NCBI RefSeq assembly: GCF_024105735.1
Contig: NZ_JAAAML010000001.1
Span: forward strand, 124,001 to 188,000
Direction: 5' to 3'
DNA: 64,000 nucleotides
Source of the DNA: Parahoeflea alexandrii
Lineage (GTDB): Bacteria; Pseudomonadota; Alphaproteobacteria; Rhizobiales; Rhizobiaceae
Positions within the stretch are counted from its first letter, which is position 1; every line of letters begins with the position of its first letter. This document shows positions 53,069 to 62,623 of this stretch, piece by piece. The position numbers were made by a program, and so were the translations under genes. Under the pieces are notes generated by a model that saw only the letters and a program-made list of their open reading frames with translations, did not search any database and was not told where the DNA came from.

Positions 53069-54073
53069 TCAGCGGACGACGAAACCGTGGGCGAAAGGGT
53101 CTTCCTCGTCGTCGATGGTGATGGAGTTCAGCCCCGTTTCGACCGCCCAGCCGGCGATCGAAGGGATGATTGCGGGTTTGCCGGCCACTTGGGTTGCTTC
53201 CTCGACCCGGCCATGAAACAGCGACCCGATGATGCTCTCGTGGACGAAATCGTCGCCGGGGTTGAGTTTGCCTTTGGCCGCCCACTGCGCCATGCGCGCC
53301 GATGTGCCGGTGCCGCAGGGCGAGCGGTCGATGGCCTTGTCACCGTAAAAGACCGCATTGCGGGCATGGGCCTCGGGTCTGGTCGGCGCTCCGGTCCAGA
53401 GGACATGGCTTAATCCGCGGATATCGGGCTTTTCCGGATGGACGAACTCGTGCTCGCTGTTGAGGCGTTCGCGCAAAGCCGGACTCATGCGAACCAGATC
53501 GCCGGCCGAGAAGTCCGCCATGTCGGCGAAATTTTCCTGGGCATCGACGATGGCGTAGAAATTGCCGCCATAGGCAACATCGACGGTAATCTCGCCCAGA
53601 CCTTCGCACCAAGTCCTGATGCCGGTTGAATGCAGGAAGGCCGGCACGTTGGTCAGCCGGACTTCGGTAACCTTGCGGCCGTTCTGCTGATAACGGGCGA
53701 CGATGCGCCCGGCTGGCGTGTCGATCGCCAGCACGCCCGGTTCGCGCGGGCTGACAAGGCCATTCTCGATCGCCATCGTCACCGTGCCGATGGTGCCGTG
53801 GCCGCACATCGGCAGGCAGCCCGAAGTCTCGATGAACAGGAAGGCGATGTCGCAATCGTCCCGTGTCGGCGGATAGAGTATGGCGCCCGACATCATGTCG
53901 TGGCCACGCGGCTCGAACATCAGGCCGGTACGAATCCAGTCATACTCGGCGAGGAAATGCGCCCGACGCTCGAGCATTGTCCCGCCGTCAAGCTGCGGGC
54001 CACCGCCGGTTACGACGCGGACCGGGTTGCCGCAGGTGTGGCCGTCGATGCAGAAGAAACGATTGCGCGCCAT
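53069..54073 (-). CDS. 4-hydroxyproline 2-epimerase (proline racemase family), 334 aa
   Basis: It interconverts trans-4-hydroxy-L-proline and cis-4-hydroxy-D-proline. The two-base mechanism uses Cys in LPMCGHGTIG and Cys in SPCGTGTSARMA. Both are present, which separates it from the Ser/Cys proline-racemase-like dehydratases. The start is FFCIDGHTCGNPVRVV. The length of 334 fits. Upstream lies a DAO-type oxidoreductase, which would oxidise the D-epimer. Confidence 0.93.
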   Translation of the reverse strand: MARNRFFCIDGHTCGNPVRVVTGGGPQLDGGTMLERRAHFLAEYDWIRTGLMFEPRGHDMMSGAILYPPTRDDCDIAFLFIETSGCLPMCGHGTIGTVTMAIENGLVSPREPGVLAIDTPAGRIVARYQQNGRKVTEVRLTNVPAFLHSTGIRTWCEGLGEITVDVAYGGNFYAIVDAQENFADMADFSAGDLVRMSPALRERLNSEHEFVHPEKPDIRGLSHVLWTGAPTRPEAHARNAVFYGDKAIDRSPCGTGTSARMAQWAAKGKLNPGDDFVHESIIGSLFHGRVEEATQVAGKPAIIPSIAGWAVETGLNSITIDDEEDPFAHGFVVR

Positions 54074-54096
54074 GGCTTGCTCTCACTACGGGGTTA

Positions 54097-55341
54097 TCAA
54101 AAACGGTCGGGCCGGCAGGCGGCGATGTCAATACTCGGAGTCCGGTTGCCCGCCAGATCGGCGATCAGCCGCCCCATGGCTGCCGCCTGGGTCAGCCCGA
54201 GATGGCCATTGCCGAAGCCGAGCAGGATCGACGGATCCTCGGGGAGGACGCCGATCACCGGCAGGCTGTCGGGCAGGGAAGGCCGGAATCCCATCCATTC
54301 GACGCCTCCGGTGGTTTTTAGTCCTGGCAGGAAGGTTGCGGCCTTTTCGAGCATGGATTTCGAGCGGGCATAGTTTGGCGGCAAGTCGAGGCCGCCGAGT
54401 TCGACCGCGCCGCCGACCCGCACGCCGGTCGAAAGCGGCGTCATGACGAAGCCATGGTTGCCAAAGATCAGCTGGCGCTTGAGGTCGAATGCGCCCTTGG
54501 GCAGCGTGGTGTTGTAGCCGCGCTCGGTGTCGAGCGGAATGCGCAGCTTGGTGACCGGGTTGATCAGGCGCGTCGACCAGGCCCCGGCGCAGATGACGAT
54601 GCGGTCGGCGTCGCGCGTGGTGCCGTCAGCAAGCCTGACAGATGGGCCCGCTTCGGACCGCTCCAGACCCGCGGCCTCAGCCTTTTCGAAGGTGGCTCCG
54701 CAGCGTTCCGCATGGGCCCAGAGCGCCAGGGCAAAGGCCTGCGGTTCGGACACGGTCTTCCAGCCGGGGACATAGGTGCCGGCGACAAAGCGCGATAACA
54801 GTCCGGGCTGAAGCTCGGCCAGCCTCTCGCCGCGGACATGCTCGAAGGCGATGCCGGCCTGTTCCCGCTGCTGCCAGCCGGCAGAAGCGGCTTTGAGCTC
54901 TCCTTCGCTTTCGTAAAGTTCCAGTGAGCCGTCATGGCGCACCATCGCACCAATACCGGCCCGGTCGACCAGCGCCATCATCTCGACCTCGGCAAGCCGC
55001 ATCAGCGCTGTCTGCGTTTCGATGGAAGCCCTGTAGCGGGCGGGAAGGCTGGCCTTCCAGAATTGCCAGAGCCAGGGTGTGAGCCGCGGCAGATAGGACG
55101 GACGGATGGTCAGCGGGCCGAGCGGATCAAGCAGCCATTTCGGCGCCCTGAGCAAGATCTTCGGCGAGGCCAGCGGCATGATGTCGGAGAATGCCAGTGC
55201 CGCGGCATTGCCCTTGCTTGTTTCCTGCGCAAGGCCGGATCGATCGATTACGGTGACCTTGTGCCCGGCTTCTGAAAGCAGTGCTGCGGTGGCGATGCCG
55301 ACCACGCCGCCGCCAACAATGATGATCCTTCTGGGGCTCAT
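54097..55341 (-). CDS. FAD-dependent D-amino acid oxidoreductase, probably D-hydroxyproline dehydrogenase, 414 aa
   Basis: This is a DAO/DadA-type flavoprotein. The FAD fold opens with [20 protein letters not shown]. The C-terminal GMRP-like motif is seen in [20 protein letters not shown]. The length matches DadA (about 416). Next to 4-hydroxyproline epimerase it most likely oxidises cis-4-hydroxy-D-proline to a pyrroline carboxylate. It overlaps the trhO stop by 4 bases. HypD-type deaminase and semialdehyde dehydrogenase, needed later, are not in the window. Confidence 0.88.
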   Translation of the reverse strand: MSPRRIIIVGGGVVGIATAALLSEAGHKVTVIDRSGLAQETSKGNAAALAFSDIMPLASPKILLRAPKWLLDPLGPLTIRPSYLPRLTPWLWQFWKASLPARYRASIETQTALMRLAEVEMMALVDRAGIGAMVRHDGSLELYESEGELKAASAGWQQREQAGIAFEHVRGERLAELQPGLLSRFVAGTYVPGWKTVSEPQAFALALWAHAERCGATFEKAEAAGLERSEAGPSVRLADGTTRDADRIVICAGAWSTRLINPVTKLRIPLDTERGYNTTLPKGAFDLKRQLIFGNHGFVMTPLSTGVRVGGAVELGGLDLPPNYARSKSMLEKAATFLPGLKTTGGVEWMGFRPSLPDSLPVIGVLPEDPSILLGFGNGHLGLTQAAAMGRLIADLAGNRTPSIDIAACRPDRF

Positions 55342-56279
55342 GCGTCCTCAGCTTCAGCGCGTGTTGCGGCGCGCTCGGCCAGCATCTGGCGGTGGCGCAT
55401 GCGGAAGCGGACGCGGTCTTCCTCGGTGCGGCTGTGGTAGCAGTGCGGACAGGACGCGCCTTCCTCGTAGAGCGGCGAGGCCTGCTCCTCGGGCGTCACC
55501 GGATTGCGGCATGCGCGGCAGAGTATCTCGTCGCTTTCGCGAAGGCCGTGGGTGACAGCCACGCGCTCATCGAAGACAAAGCAGGAGCCCTGCCAGAGGC
55601 TTTCGTCTTCGGGAACATTCTCCAGGTATTTCAGAATTCCGCCCTTGAGATGGTAGACATTCTCATAGCCCTTTGCGCGCATGAAGGCGGTTGCCTTCTC
55701 GCAGCGGATGCCGCCGGTACAGAACATGGCGATTGGCTTGCTCTTGTCTTCGATGCCGGCCTTTTCCACCCAGTCCGGGAACTCCCGGAAGGTGCTGGTT
55801 TCAGGATTGATCGCACCCTTGAAGGTGCCGATGCCGACTTCGTAATCGTTGCGGGTATCGATTACGACGGTGTCAGGATCCGAAATCAACCTGTTCCAGT
55901 CCGCCGGGTCGACATAGGCGCCGACACCCTCCAGCGGATCGATGTCGGGTACACCCATGGTGACGATTTCCTTTTTCAGTCGCACCTTCATGCGCCTGAA
56001 CGGCATCTTGTGGGCACTGCTTTCCTTGTGCTCCAGGGTTTCGAGCCCGGGAATGGCCCGAAGGTGGGACAGCAGGGCATCGATGGCCGAGCGGGAGCCG
56101 GCAATGGTTCCGTTGACGCCTTCGCGGGCCAGCAGCAGGGTGCCCTTGACGCCCTGCTCGGCGCATAATTCCGCCAGCGGCGGCTGCAGCGCTTCATGGC
56201 CCTCGAGGCGGGCGAAATGGTACAGCGCCGCGACGACCACGGGCTGGTTCGGGGCGGGTGTTTTGGCAGGTGTCTTCAT
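55338..56279 (-). CDS. trhO: tRNA uridine(34) hydroxylase with rhodanese domain (TrhO), 313 aa
   Basis: It hydroxylates U34 of tRNAs to ho5U in an O2-dependent reaction. The N-terminal ferredoxin-like domain has [12 protein letters not shown]. The rhodanese domain follows with the active loop [16 protein letters not shown]. The C-terminal part holds a Cys-rich region (CRACRNP, CPHCYH). I start at MKTPAK (56279), but M residues at 56306 and 56354 are possible since none has a clear ribosome-binding site. It is fused in transcription to the hydroxyproline genes. Confidence 0.9.
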   Translation of the reverse strand: MKTPAKTPAPNQPVVVAALYHFARLEGHEALQPPLAELCAEQGVKGTLLLAREGVNGTIAGSRSAIDALLSHLRAIPGLETLEHKESSAHKMPFRRMKVRLKKEIVTMGVPDIDPLEGVGAYVDPADWNRLISDPDTVVIDTRNDYEVGIGTFKGAINPETSTFREFPDWVEKAGIEDKSKPIAMFCTGGIRCEKATAFMRAKGYENVYHLKGGILKYLENVPEDESLWQGSCFVFDERVAVTHGLRESDEILCRACRNPVTPEEQASPLYEEGASCPHCYHSRTEEDRVRFRMRHRQMLAERAATRAEAEDA

Positions 56280-56412
56280 GCCAGCCGCAATAGCGCGTTC
56301 GCGCATTTCAGGCAATCGGTCTGTGGTGCCCGGTTGAGGCCGCAGCGTAGACAATCCCTGGACGAAAGGCTATTCGGTGCGCTCCTGTTGATGACGCGAA
56401 AGGACAAGCGCC

Positions 56413-57051
56413 ATGGGTGAAAAAACCCAAGCCCTCATTTCCATTCTGAAATTGCAGCCTGTGGTGCCCGTACTTGTCATCAAGGATCTCGCTCATGCGG
56501 TACCTCTGGCGCGTGCCCTGGTCGCGGGCGGGCTGAAAGCCATCGAAATCACCATGAGGACGCCGGTGGCGCTGGAGGCAATCCGCGCGGTGGCAGATGA
56601 GGTCGAGGGTGCTGTTCCCGGCGCCGGTACGGTGCTGAACGCGAAACAGTACCACCAGGCTGTCGAGGCTGGATCGCAATTCATCGTTTCACCCGGGACG
56701 ACGCTTGAACTTCTGGATGTTGCCCGCAAGTCGCCGGTGCCGTTGTTGCCGGGAGCTGCCACGCCGAGTGAGGTAATGGCGCTCAGGGAAGAAGGCTATG
56801 AGGTCCTCAAGTTCTTTCCGGCAGAACAGGCAGGTGGCGCCGCCTACCTCAAATCGCTTTCATCGCCGCTGGCCGGAATGATGTTCTGCCCGACCGGCGG
56901 GATCACGCCAGACAATGCACGTGACTACCTCTCGTTGCCGAACGTGGTTTGCGTTGGTGGGTCCTGGGTGGCCCCCAATGCGCTGGTCGAAGCCGGAGAC
57001 TGGGATGGCATCACCCGGCTGGCCACAGAGGCATCGCGGTTTTCTGCCTGA
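56413..57051 (+). CDS. eda: 2-keto-3-deoxy-6-phosphogluconate aldolase, 212 aa
   Basis: It cleaves KDPG to pyruvate and glyceraldehyde-3-phosphate in the Entner-Doudoroff pathway. The catalytic Lys lies in YEVLKFFPAEQAGG. The TIM-barrel start ALISILKLQPVVPVLVIKDL and the Arg segment ITMRTPVALEAI match. The length of 212 fits. No edd gene is adjacent. Confidence 0.93.
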   Translation: MGEKTQALISILKLQPVVPVLVIKDLAHAVPLARALVAGGLKAIEITMRTPVALEAIRAVADEVEGAVPGAGTVLNAKQYHQAVEAGSQFIVSPGTTLELLDVARKSPVPLLPGAATPSEVMALREEGYEVLKFFPAEQAGGAAYLKSLSSPLAGMMFCPTGGITPDNARDYLSLPNVVCVGGSWVAPNALVEAGDWDGITRLATEASRFSA

Positions 57052-57073
57052 GATCACTGCTTTTTCTTGTCGT

Positions 57074-57103
57074 CATCGAAGCCACCGGTGCGTGGCCTCG
57101 ATG
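57074..57103 (+). terminator. Hairpin downstream of the aldolase gene
   Basis: CATCGA-A-GCCAC pairs with GTGGC-C-TCGATG around a 6-base loop, with one mismatch. It lies about 20 bases past the stop. There is no T-run after it, but a TTTTTCTTGT stretch just before. Confidence 0.35.
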
Positions 57104-57213
57104 CGTCAGTGTCAGAAGTCGACCATGGTTTGAAAGCGGGTCCGCGAATTCCTATCTGATGCTGGAAGCGGCCGGAACGCGCTGCCACACCAGGAAGACA
57201 AGGACCTGCACCA

Positions 57214-57912
57214 ATGTTCGATCCCAAAGCCCTGCTTGACCAGTTTCTCGGCTCCAACGTTCCCGGTACCCAAGGTACGGTGCGTGACAAGGCCAGCCAG
57301 GCGACGCAGCTTGCCAAGGACAATCCGCTGGCCACGGGTGCGATCGTGGCCGTGCTCCTGGGGACAGGAACAGGACGGGCGATCGGCGGGTCAGCCCTGA
57401 AACTTGGCGGCATGGCCGCCATTGCCGGTCTCGGCTACCAGGCCTGGAAAAACTACCAGGCCGGAAAGACGCCGGTGGAGGGCGCAGCCGCACAGCAGCC
57501 TGAAATGCTGGCACCGCCCGCGGACTCGGATTTCTCCGCCGAACCGGCCCGTGTCGACAGCGATTTCGCCCTCTCGTTGATCCGGATAATGATTGCCGCG
57601 GCGCGGGCGGACGGCCATGTGGATGATGCGGAGCGCGCGCGGATTCACGACAAGCTGGCGCTGTCGGGTCTCGGCGAAGACGCCATCGCGTTTCTTGATG
57701 ACGAGCTGTCGAAGCCCGTCGACATGGACGGCATCTTGGCCTCAGCTTCAACCGAGGTTCAAAAAATCGAGATGTTTACTGCTGCGCGGCTTGCGATCGA
57801 CCCCGACACAAGGGCTGAACGCGGGTTTCTTGACCTGCTGGCAGGCCGTCTTGGGCTGGCCGATCCCCTGGTTGACCATATCGAGGCAACGGTCGCGGCG
57901 GCTAAGGTCTGA
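57214..57912 (+). CDS. DUF533/TerB-like protein, 232 aa
   Basis: It belongs to the DUF533 (YebE-like) group. An N-terminal part with a glycine-rich, mildly hydrophobic stretch (GAIVAVLLGTGTGRAIGG) is followed by a TerB-like helical domain: LIRIMIAAARADGHVDDAER, and later EMFTAARLAIDPDTRAERGF. The pair of acidic segments DGHVDD and DPDTRAE is typical of TerB metal sites. The function is unknown. It has a terminator hairpin downstream. Confidence 0.8.
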   Translation: MFDPKALLDQFLGSNVPGTQGTVRDKASQATQLAKDNPLATGAIVAVLLGTGTGRAIGGSALKLGGMAAIAGLGYQAWKNYQAGKTPVEGAAAQQPEMLAPPADSDFSAEPARVDSDFALSLIRIMIAAARADGHVDDAERARIHDKLALSGLGEDAIAFLDDELSKPVDMDGILASASTEVQKIEMFTAARLAIDPDTRAERGFLDLLAGRLGLADPLVDHIEATVAAAKV

Positions 57913-57948
57913 TCATCAAGGTATCTCAGTCTCTTGGTGGGGTCTCGC

Positions 57949-57968
57949 GCCGGGTTTTTTCACCCGGC
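57949..57968 (+). terminator. Rho-independent terminator candidate after the DUF533 gene
   Basis: GCCGGGT (57949-57955) and ACCCGGC (57962-57968) enclose a T-rich loop. It lies about 37 bases after the stop. The stem is 7 bp and perfect. Confidence 0.45.
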
Positions 57969-57995
57969 CCGGGACTGACGCTGCAATGAAGCCGG

Positions 57996-58030
57996 CTCCC
58001 GGGCGACCGTGAAATCCCGTCGCCCGGGAG
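57996..58030 (+). terminator. Strong hairpin before dctB
   Basis: CTCCCGGGCGAC (57996-58007) and GTCGCCCGGGAG (58019-58030) form a perfect 12-bp stem with an 11-base loop. ATTTCCTTT follows. It probably ends transcription from the left and insulates dctB. Confidence 0.65.
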
Positions 58031-58066
58031 ATTTCCTTTGGCGATGATTGGCTCTAGAGTCAGCCG

Positions 58067-59860
58067 ATGCAATCGCGCGCCGCCATCGAGAGACAATTCC
58101 GCCGGTTCAGGTTTGGCCTGTTTGTTGTCTGGGCCATCCTGCTGGCGATCATCGTGGCATGGTCCGTCCGCTCGGCCAGAGAGCGTGCGCTTTCGGAGGT
58201 CATGCAGAAGGCCGGCGAGACACTGTCGGTGCAAACCGAAATCCTGTCCGGCGTTCTCGACAAGTACCGCCTGCTTCCGCCATTGCTGTCACGCCAATCA
58301 TCAATCCGAGCATTGTTCGTTCGCGATGCCGAAGGCAACGCTCAGGCTCTGGATGCGCGCAGGATTGCTGAATCGACTGCGAGCATGTCGGCTGCCATGG
58401 ATGTGGCCTTTTTCTTTCCTGACGGAGAATTGCTGGCGAATGCTCGGGGTTCACTCGTCGATCGCGCTGAAGGGTTGCCGGAGCTTATCGAGGTCGCCCT
58501 TCAGGGCAGGCTGGGCCGTGCAGCTGTTGCCAACAGGCAAGGAGAGCGGACCTATGCTTTCTCTTCCGGCGTTCACCGCGAGGGAAAATTCGTCGGTGTC
58601 GTGATCGTCTATGTCGACTTCTATCGGGTCGAAGCAGCCTGGGCGCTGTCGGCGCGCCGTATCTTTGTCACCGACAAGACAGGCACCGTGTTTCTGGCAA
58701 ATGATGCTGCCTGGCGGCTCAAGAACATCGCCGACCTGCGCGAGACGGCAGAGAGCGACCGGTATCTAATCGATGGCCGTTTCGAACGGCGACTGGATCT
58801 TGTTCGCGGCCTGCCTCTGCTGGAATGGGATCTGCATGTGTTGGCCGATCCAGCCCCGGTGGCTGCGGCACGTCTGAGCGCGGCGTCGATTGCGACGCTT
58901 GTCGGGCTGCTTGCCGGGATGATCGCCCTCGTGGTTCTCCGCCGCAACGAGGAGGCGATCATCAAGGCGCGCACCGACCGGGCCACCGCGCTGCGTCTTG
59001 AGCGCGTTGTCAGGGACCGGACGCGGGCGCTCTCAATCACCAACCAGTCGCTCAGCCAGGAAGTCGAGGTCCGCCGCGAGGCGGAGGAGCGATTGCGCAA
59101 GACACAGAACGAACTGGTGCAGACCGCAAAGCTCGCCGCGCTCGGACAGATGTCTACGGCGCTGAGCCATGAATACAATCAGCCATTGGCCGCGATACGG
59201 TCCTATTCCGACAACGCCTTGCGGTTTCTCGACAAGGGTGCACTTTCCGAGGTTTCGGGCAATCTGGCGCGGATCAACGGACTGGTCGAGCGCATGGCGG
59301 AGCTGTCAAGAACGCTGCTTTCCTTCTCGCGCAAGCCGGGCGCCAGCGTTGGACCGGTTCCGCTTGGCACCATTATCGACGAAGCCTTGTTGCTGGCGCG
59401 CCCGCGGGCGCGGGCCGCAGGTATCACCGATATTCGCGTCGGTGACGGCGTTTCGGGGCTCTTCGTGCTGGGTGGCAGGATCAGGCTCGGGCAGGTGTTC
59501 GTCAATCTCGTCAACAATGCGATCGATGCTCTTTCCGGGCAGGCCGATGCGACAGTTGAGATCGACGCGCGGCGGCAGGGAGACCGTGTCGTCGTCACCG
59601 TTATCGATAACGGTCCGGGGGTCGACCCCGCGCAGTTGCCGAAGGTCTTCGAGCCTTTTTTTACCACCAAGGGGGTGGGTGAGGGGATTGGTATCGGCTT
59701 GTCCATCGTTGACAATATCATCCGTGATTTTGGCGGAACCATCATGGTGGACAACAGACCGGAAGGCGGGGCCTGTTTCACGATCAATCTGCGGGCAGCG
59801 GAGGCTGACGTGGCTGGAAGGAATGACCACACGGCGCCAGCCGCTGAAGCGGCAATTTAA
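58067..59860 (+). CDS. dctB: C4-dicarboxylate-responsive sensor histidine kinase, 597 aa
   Basis: This is the membrane sensor of the DctB/DctD pair. Two hydrophobic segments (about 12-34 and about 277-295) flank a periplasmic sensor of about 240 residues. The dimerisation segment has His368 in ALSHEYNQPLAAIRSY, the phosphorylated site. HATPase motifs are NLVNNAIDAL, VIDNGPGVDP and GIGIGLSIVDNIIRDFGG. It matches DctB in length (about 600) and order. It lies 81 bases before dctD. Confidence 0.9.
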   Translation: MQSRAAIERQFRRFRFGLFVVWAILLAIIVAWSVRSARERALSEVMQKAGETLSVQTEILSGVLDKYRLLPPLLSRQSSIRALFVRDAEGNAQALDARRIAESTASMSAAMDVAFFFPDGELLANARGSLVDRAEGLPELIEVALQGRLGRAAVANRQGERTYAFSSGVHREGKFVGVVIVYVDFYRVEAAWALSARRIFVTDKTGTVFLANDAAWRLKNIADLRETAESDRYLIDGRFERRLDLVRGLPLLEWDLHVLADPAPVAAARLSAASIATLVGLLAGMIALVVLRRNEEAIIKARTDRATALRLERVVRDRTRALSITNQSLSQEVEVRREAEERLRKTQNELVQTAKLAALGQMSTALSHEYNQPLAAIRSYSDNALRFLDKGALSEVSGNLARINGLVERMAELSRTLLSFSRKPGASVGPVPLGTIIDEALLLARPRARAAGITDIRVGDGVSGLFVLGGRIRLGQVFVNLVNNAIDALSGQADATVEIDARRQGDRVVVTVIDNGPGVDPAQLPKVFEPFFTTKGVGEGIGIGLSIVDNIIRDFGGTIMVDNRPEGGACFTINLRAAEADVAGRNDHTAPAAEAAI

Positions 59861-59941
59861 GCGGCAATGCCATGATGCTGGACAAAACGGCTGCTTCATG
59901 ATTTCAGGCAGTGCAGAAATTGACCCGGGAGGAGCCCCAAT

Positions 59942-61309
59942 TTGGAAGACAGTTCAGCGCTGAGGCCGCAGGACAGGGTCGTGCATCTGGTCGATGACGA
60001 TGCCGACCTCAGGCATGCGCTGAAGCAATCGCTGGAACTCGAGGGGTTGAGTGTGAGGTGCCACACCGGCGCAGAGGATATCGGTGATCTGCCGCTTCGC
60101 AGTCTCTATGGTGTGATTGTCTCCGATATCCGGATGCCGGGCATGGATGGTCTCGCGCTGATGCGCCACATTCTGGGTGTCGACCCTACTCTTCCGGTCG
60201 TGCTCATCACCGGACATGGCGACGTTCAGATGGCTGTCGAAGCGATGCGTGCCGGCGCCTACGACTTCATCGAGAAGCCGTTTGCCGCAAATCGCCTGTT
60301 CTCGGTGGTCGAGCGGGCGCTCGAGAAGCGCCGGCTGGTGCTGGAAAACCGTTCGCTGCGAAATGCGCTCGAAGGCAGCGACGATCTTTCGTCGCGGCTG
60401 GTGGGCCGCAATCCTGCCATCCAGCGGCTGCGGGCACAGATTTCGGCCGTGGCCGATACCGATGCCGATGTGCTGATCACCGGCGAAACGGGAACCGGCA
60501 AGGAAGTCGTCGCCCGGGCGCTTCATGATTTCGGTCCACGGCGCAAGGGCAACTTTGTTGCGATCAATTGCGCGGCGCTGCCGGCCGATATCTTTGAATC
60601 CGAACTGTTCGGCCACGAGGCCGGCGCGTTCACCGGGGCGCAGAAACTCAGGATCGGAAAGCTCGAACATGCCAATGGCGGCACGGTCTTTCTTGACGAG
60701 ATTGAATCCATGCCGATCGACCTGCAGGCCAAACTGCTGCGCGCGATCGAGGAAAGGTCGATCGAGCGGCTTGGATCGAACAGGCAGGTGGCGCTCGATG
60801 TGCGTTTCGTGGCGGCGACCAAGGCTGATCTGAACAACAACCCAGCGTTCCGAACAGACCTTTACTACCGGCTGAATGTAATCACCCTGGATATTCCAGC
60901 CCTGCGCGCCCGCAAAGACGACATTCCGTTGCTGTTCTTCCACCTGGCACGCGAAGCCCGTGCCCGCTACCGCCGCGAGATCCCGGAGATCGCGCCGCAG
61001 ATCGAGGCCGGGCTGCTTGCCCATGACTGGCCCGGCAATGTGCGCGAGTTGCGAAACGTGGCGGACCGGTTCGTGCTCGGCATGTGGGCGGGTTTCGGCT
61101 CCGAGCCCGACACGGGGCTCGAGATCGGAAGCGGCAGTCTCGCAGAGCGGATGGACGCGTTCGAGAGCGCGGTGATCAGGGCCGAGATCAGCCGCAATGG
61201 CGGTGCGCTGAAGCCCACCTATGAGAAGCTTGGGGTCTCCCGCAAGGGCTTGTATGAAAAGATGCGGCGGCTGGGGATCTCATCCGGAGACAGTGCCGAT
61301 GGGTCGTAG
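59942..61309 (+). CDS. dctD: Sigma-54-dependent response regulator, 455 aa
   Basis: This is the transcriptional activator of the dicarboxylate uptake operon. The receiver domain has the phospho-acceptor Asp62 in VSDIRMPGMDG. The AAA+ domain has Walker A GETGTGKE (181-188) and the sigma-54 contact loop GAFTGA (228-233). The C-terminal Fis-type HTH includes LKPTYEKLGVSRKGLYEKMR. The start is a TTG at 59942, supported by GGGAGGAG 7 bases upstream. It acts on the promoter at 61444-61460. Confidence 0.93.
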   Translation: MEDSSALRPQDRVVHLVDDDADLRHALKQSLELEGLSVRCHTGAEDIGDLPLRSLYGVIVSDIRMPGMDGLALMRHILGVDPTLPVVLITGHGDVQMAVEAMRAGAYDFIEKPFAANRLFSVVERALEKRRLVLENRSLRNALEGSDDLSSRLVGRNPAIQRLRAQISAVADTDADVLITGETGTGKEVVARALHDFGPRRKGNFVAINCAALPADIFESELFGHEAGAFTGAQKLRIGKLEHANGGTVFLDEIESMPIDLQAKLLRAIEERSIERLGSNRQVALDVRFVAATKADLNNNPAFRTDLYYRLNVITLDIPALRARKDDIPLLFFHLAREARARYRREIPEIAPQIEAGLLAHDWPGNVRELRNVADRFVLGMWAGFGSEPDTGLEIGSGSLAERMDAFESAVIRAEISRNGGALKPTYEKLGVSRKGLYEKMRRLGISSGDSADGS

Positions 61310-61330
61310 AGTGCCCATGCTTGCCTGCTG

Positions 61331-61350
61331 ACGGGTTGTCTGTTGCCCGT
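61331..61350 (+). promoter_or_regulatory. Candidate DctD upstream activator site
   Basis: ACGGG (61331-61335) and CCCGT (61346-61350) form an inverted repeat with a 10-base spacer. It lies about 120-140 bases upstream of the predicted start of the dctP transcript, the usual place for enhancer sites of sigma-54 activators. Alternatively it is the dctD terminator. Confidence 0.35.
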
Positions 61351-61443
61351 AATCGCGGCCGCGCATCATGCTTTTCCCCTCCTTGATGCCGTAGCTTGTG
61401 CTGTTTGAGCTTATTTTGCTGCTTTTACCCCTTCATTCTTCAA

Positions 61444-61460
61444 TTGGCACGGGCCTTGCA
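61444..61460 (+). promoter_or_regulatory. Sigma-54 (RpoN) promoter of the dctPQM operon
   Basis: TTGGCACGGGCCTTGCA has the -24 GG (61446-61447) and the -12 GC (61458-61459) at the correct spacing. It fits the consensus TGGCAC-N5-TTGC. Transcription should start near 61471, giving a 5' leader of about 125 bases with a CCGGGC/GCCCGG hairpin (61510-61525). Confidence 0.85.
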
Positions 61461-61596
61461 GAGCTCTTACGCTGAATGCGGTGGACGGGAGGTCATCGCC
61501 GGGAGGATGCCGGGCCAAAGCCCGGTCCTGCCGCTTCCTCCGGTCTGCGCTTCGCTTGACAAGTTCCGGGCATATTGCCCCAGTGGAGGATATCTC

Positions 61597-62601
61597 ATGA
61601 AAAAGCTTCTTCTCGGCGCCGTTTCCGCCGCCGCTCTCCTGTTCACCGCCAATGCCGCTTCGGCCAATTGCGATGACGGCGAGATGGTCATCAAGTTCAG
61701 CCACGTGGTAGCTGCAACCGGTCACCCCAAGGGTGACGCCGCCACGCTGCTCGCCGAGCGCGTGAACTCCGAAATGAACGGCAAGGCCTGCATGGAAGTG
61801 TTCGCCAACTCGACGCTGTTCGACGACGACAAGGTACTTGAAGCCCTGTTGCTGGGCGACGTCCAGCTCGCAGCGCCTTCGCTGTCGAAGTTCGAGGCCT
61901 ACACGCTCAAGTACCGCCTGTTCGACCTTCCGTTCCTGTTTGCAAGCCTCAAGGCTGTCGACAGCTTCACGCAGTCGGATGCCGGCAAGGGCCTGCTGAC
62001 GGTTATGGAAGATGTCGGCTACACCGGCCTGGGCTACTGGTCCTCAGGCCTGAAGCAGTTCTCTGCCAACAAGCCGCTGCTGGTGCCTTCGGATGCCGAT
62101 GGCCTGAAGTTCCGCGTTCAGACCTCGGACGTTGCCGTGGCAATGATCGAAGCCATGGGTGGTTCCGCCCAGAAGCTTGCTTTCAAGGAAGTCTACGGCG
62201 CGCTGCAGACCGGCGTTGTCGACGGGCAGGAAAATTCCTGGTCGAACATCTACACCCAGAAGTTCTTCGAAGTGCAGGATGGCGTTACCGAAACCAACCA
62301 CCAGCTGCTGGCCTACCTTCTGGTGACCTCGACGGAATGGCTCAACAGCCTTGACGCCGATGTGCGTGACCAGTTCGTCTCCATCGTCAACGATGTGACC
62401 AACGAAGCCAATGCTTCGGTCGCTGCCAAGGAAGCAGCCAACCGCCAGAACATTCTGGATGCCGGTGGCACCATCCGCGAACTCGATGCTGCGCAGCGCA
62501 AGGCATGGGTCGATGCGATGAAGCCGGTGTGGTCGAAGTTCGAAGGCGATATCGGCACCGACCTGATCGATGCCGCCGTGGCTTCGAACGACGCCAGCTA
62601 A
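61597..62601 (+). CDS. dctP: C4-dicarboxylate TRAP transporter binding protein DctP, 334 aa
   Basis: This periplasmic binding protein is the first gene of the dctPQM operon. The signal peptide is KKLLLGAVSAAALLFTANAA, with cleavage near ASA/NC. DctP-family marks are IKFSHVVAATGHPKGDAA, LKYRLFDLPFLFASL and the substrate Arg region LKFRVQTSDVAVAMIEAMGG. GGAGGA lies 6 bases upstream of the ATG at 61597. A longer reading frame to 61396 lies inside the leader. It is followed by a 12-bp hairpin. Confidence 0.93.
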   Translation: MKKLLLGAVSAAALLFTANAASANCDDGEMVIKFSHVVAATGHPKGDAATLLAERVNSEMNGKACMEVFANSTLFDDDKVLEALLLGDVQLAAPSLSKFEAYTLKYRLFDLPFLFASLKAVDSFTQSDAGKGLLTVMEDVGYTGLGYWSSGLKQFSANKPLLVPSDADGLKFRVQTSDVAVAMIEAMGGSAQKLAFKEVYGALQTGVVDGQENSWSNIYTQKFFEVQDGVTETNHQLLAYLLVTSTEWLNSLDADVRDQFVSIVNDVTNEANASVAAKEAANRQNILDAGGTIRELDAAQRKAWVDAMKPVWSKFEGDIGTDLIDAAVASNDAS

Positions 62602-62623
62602 ACAAGACGCGAGCTCGAAAAAA

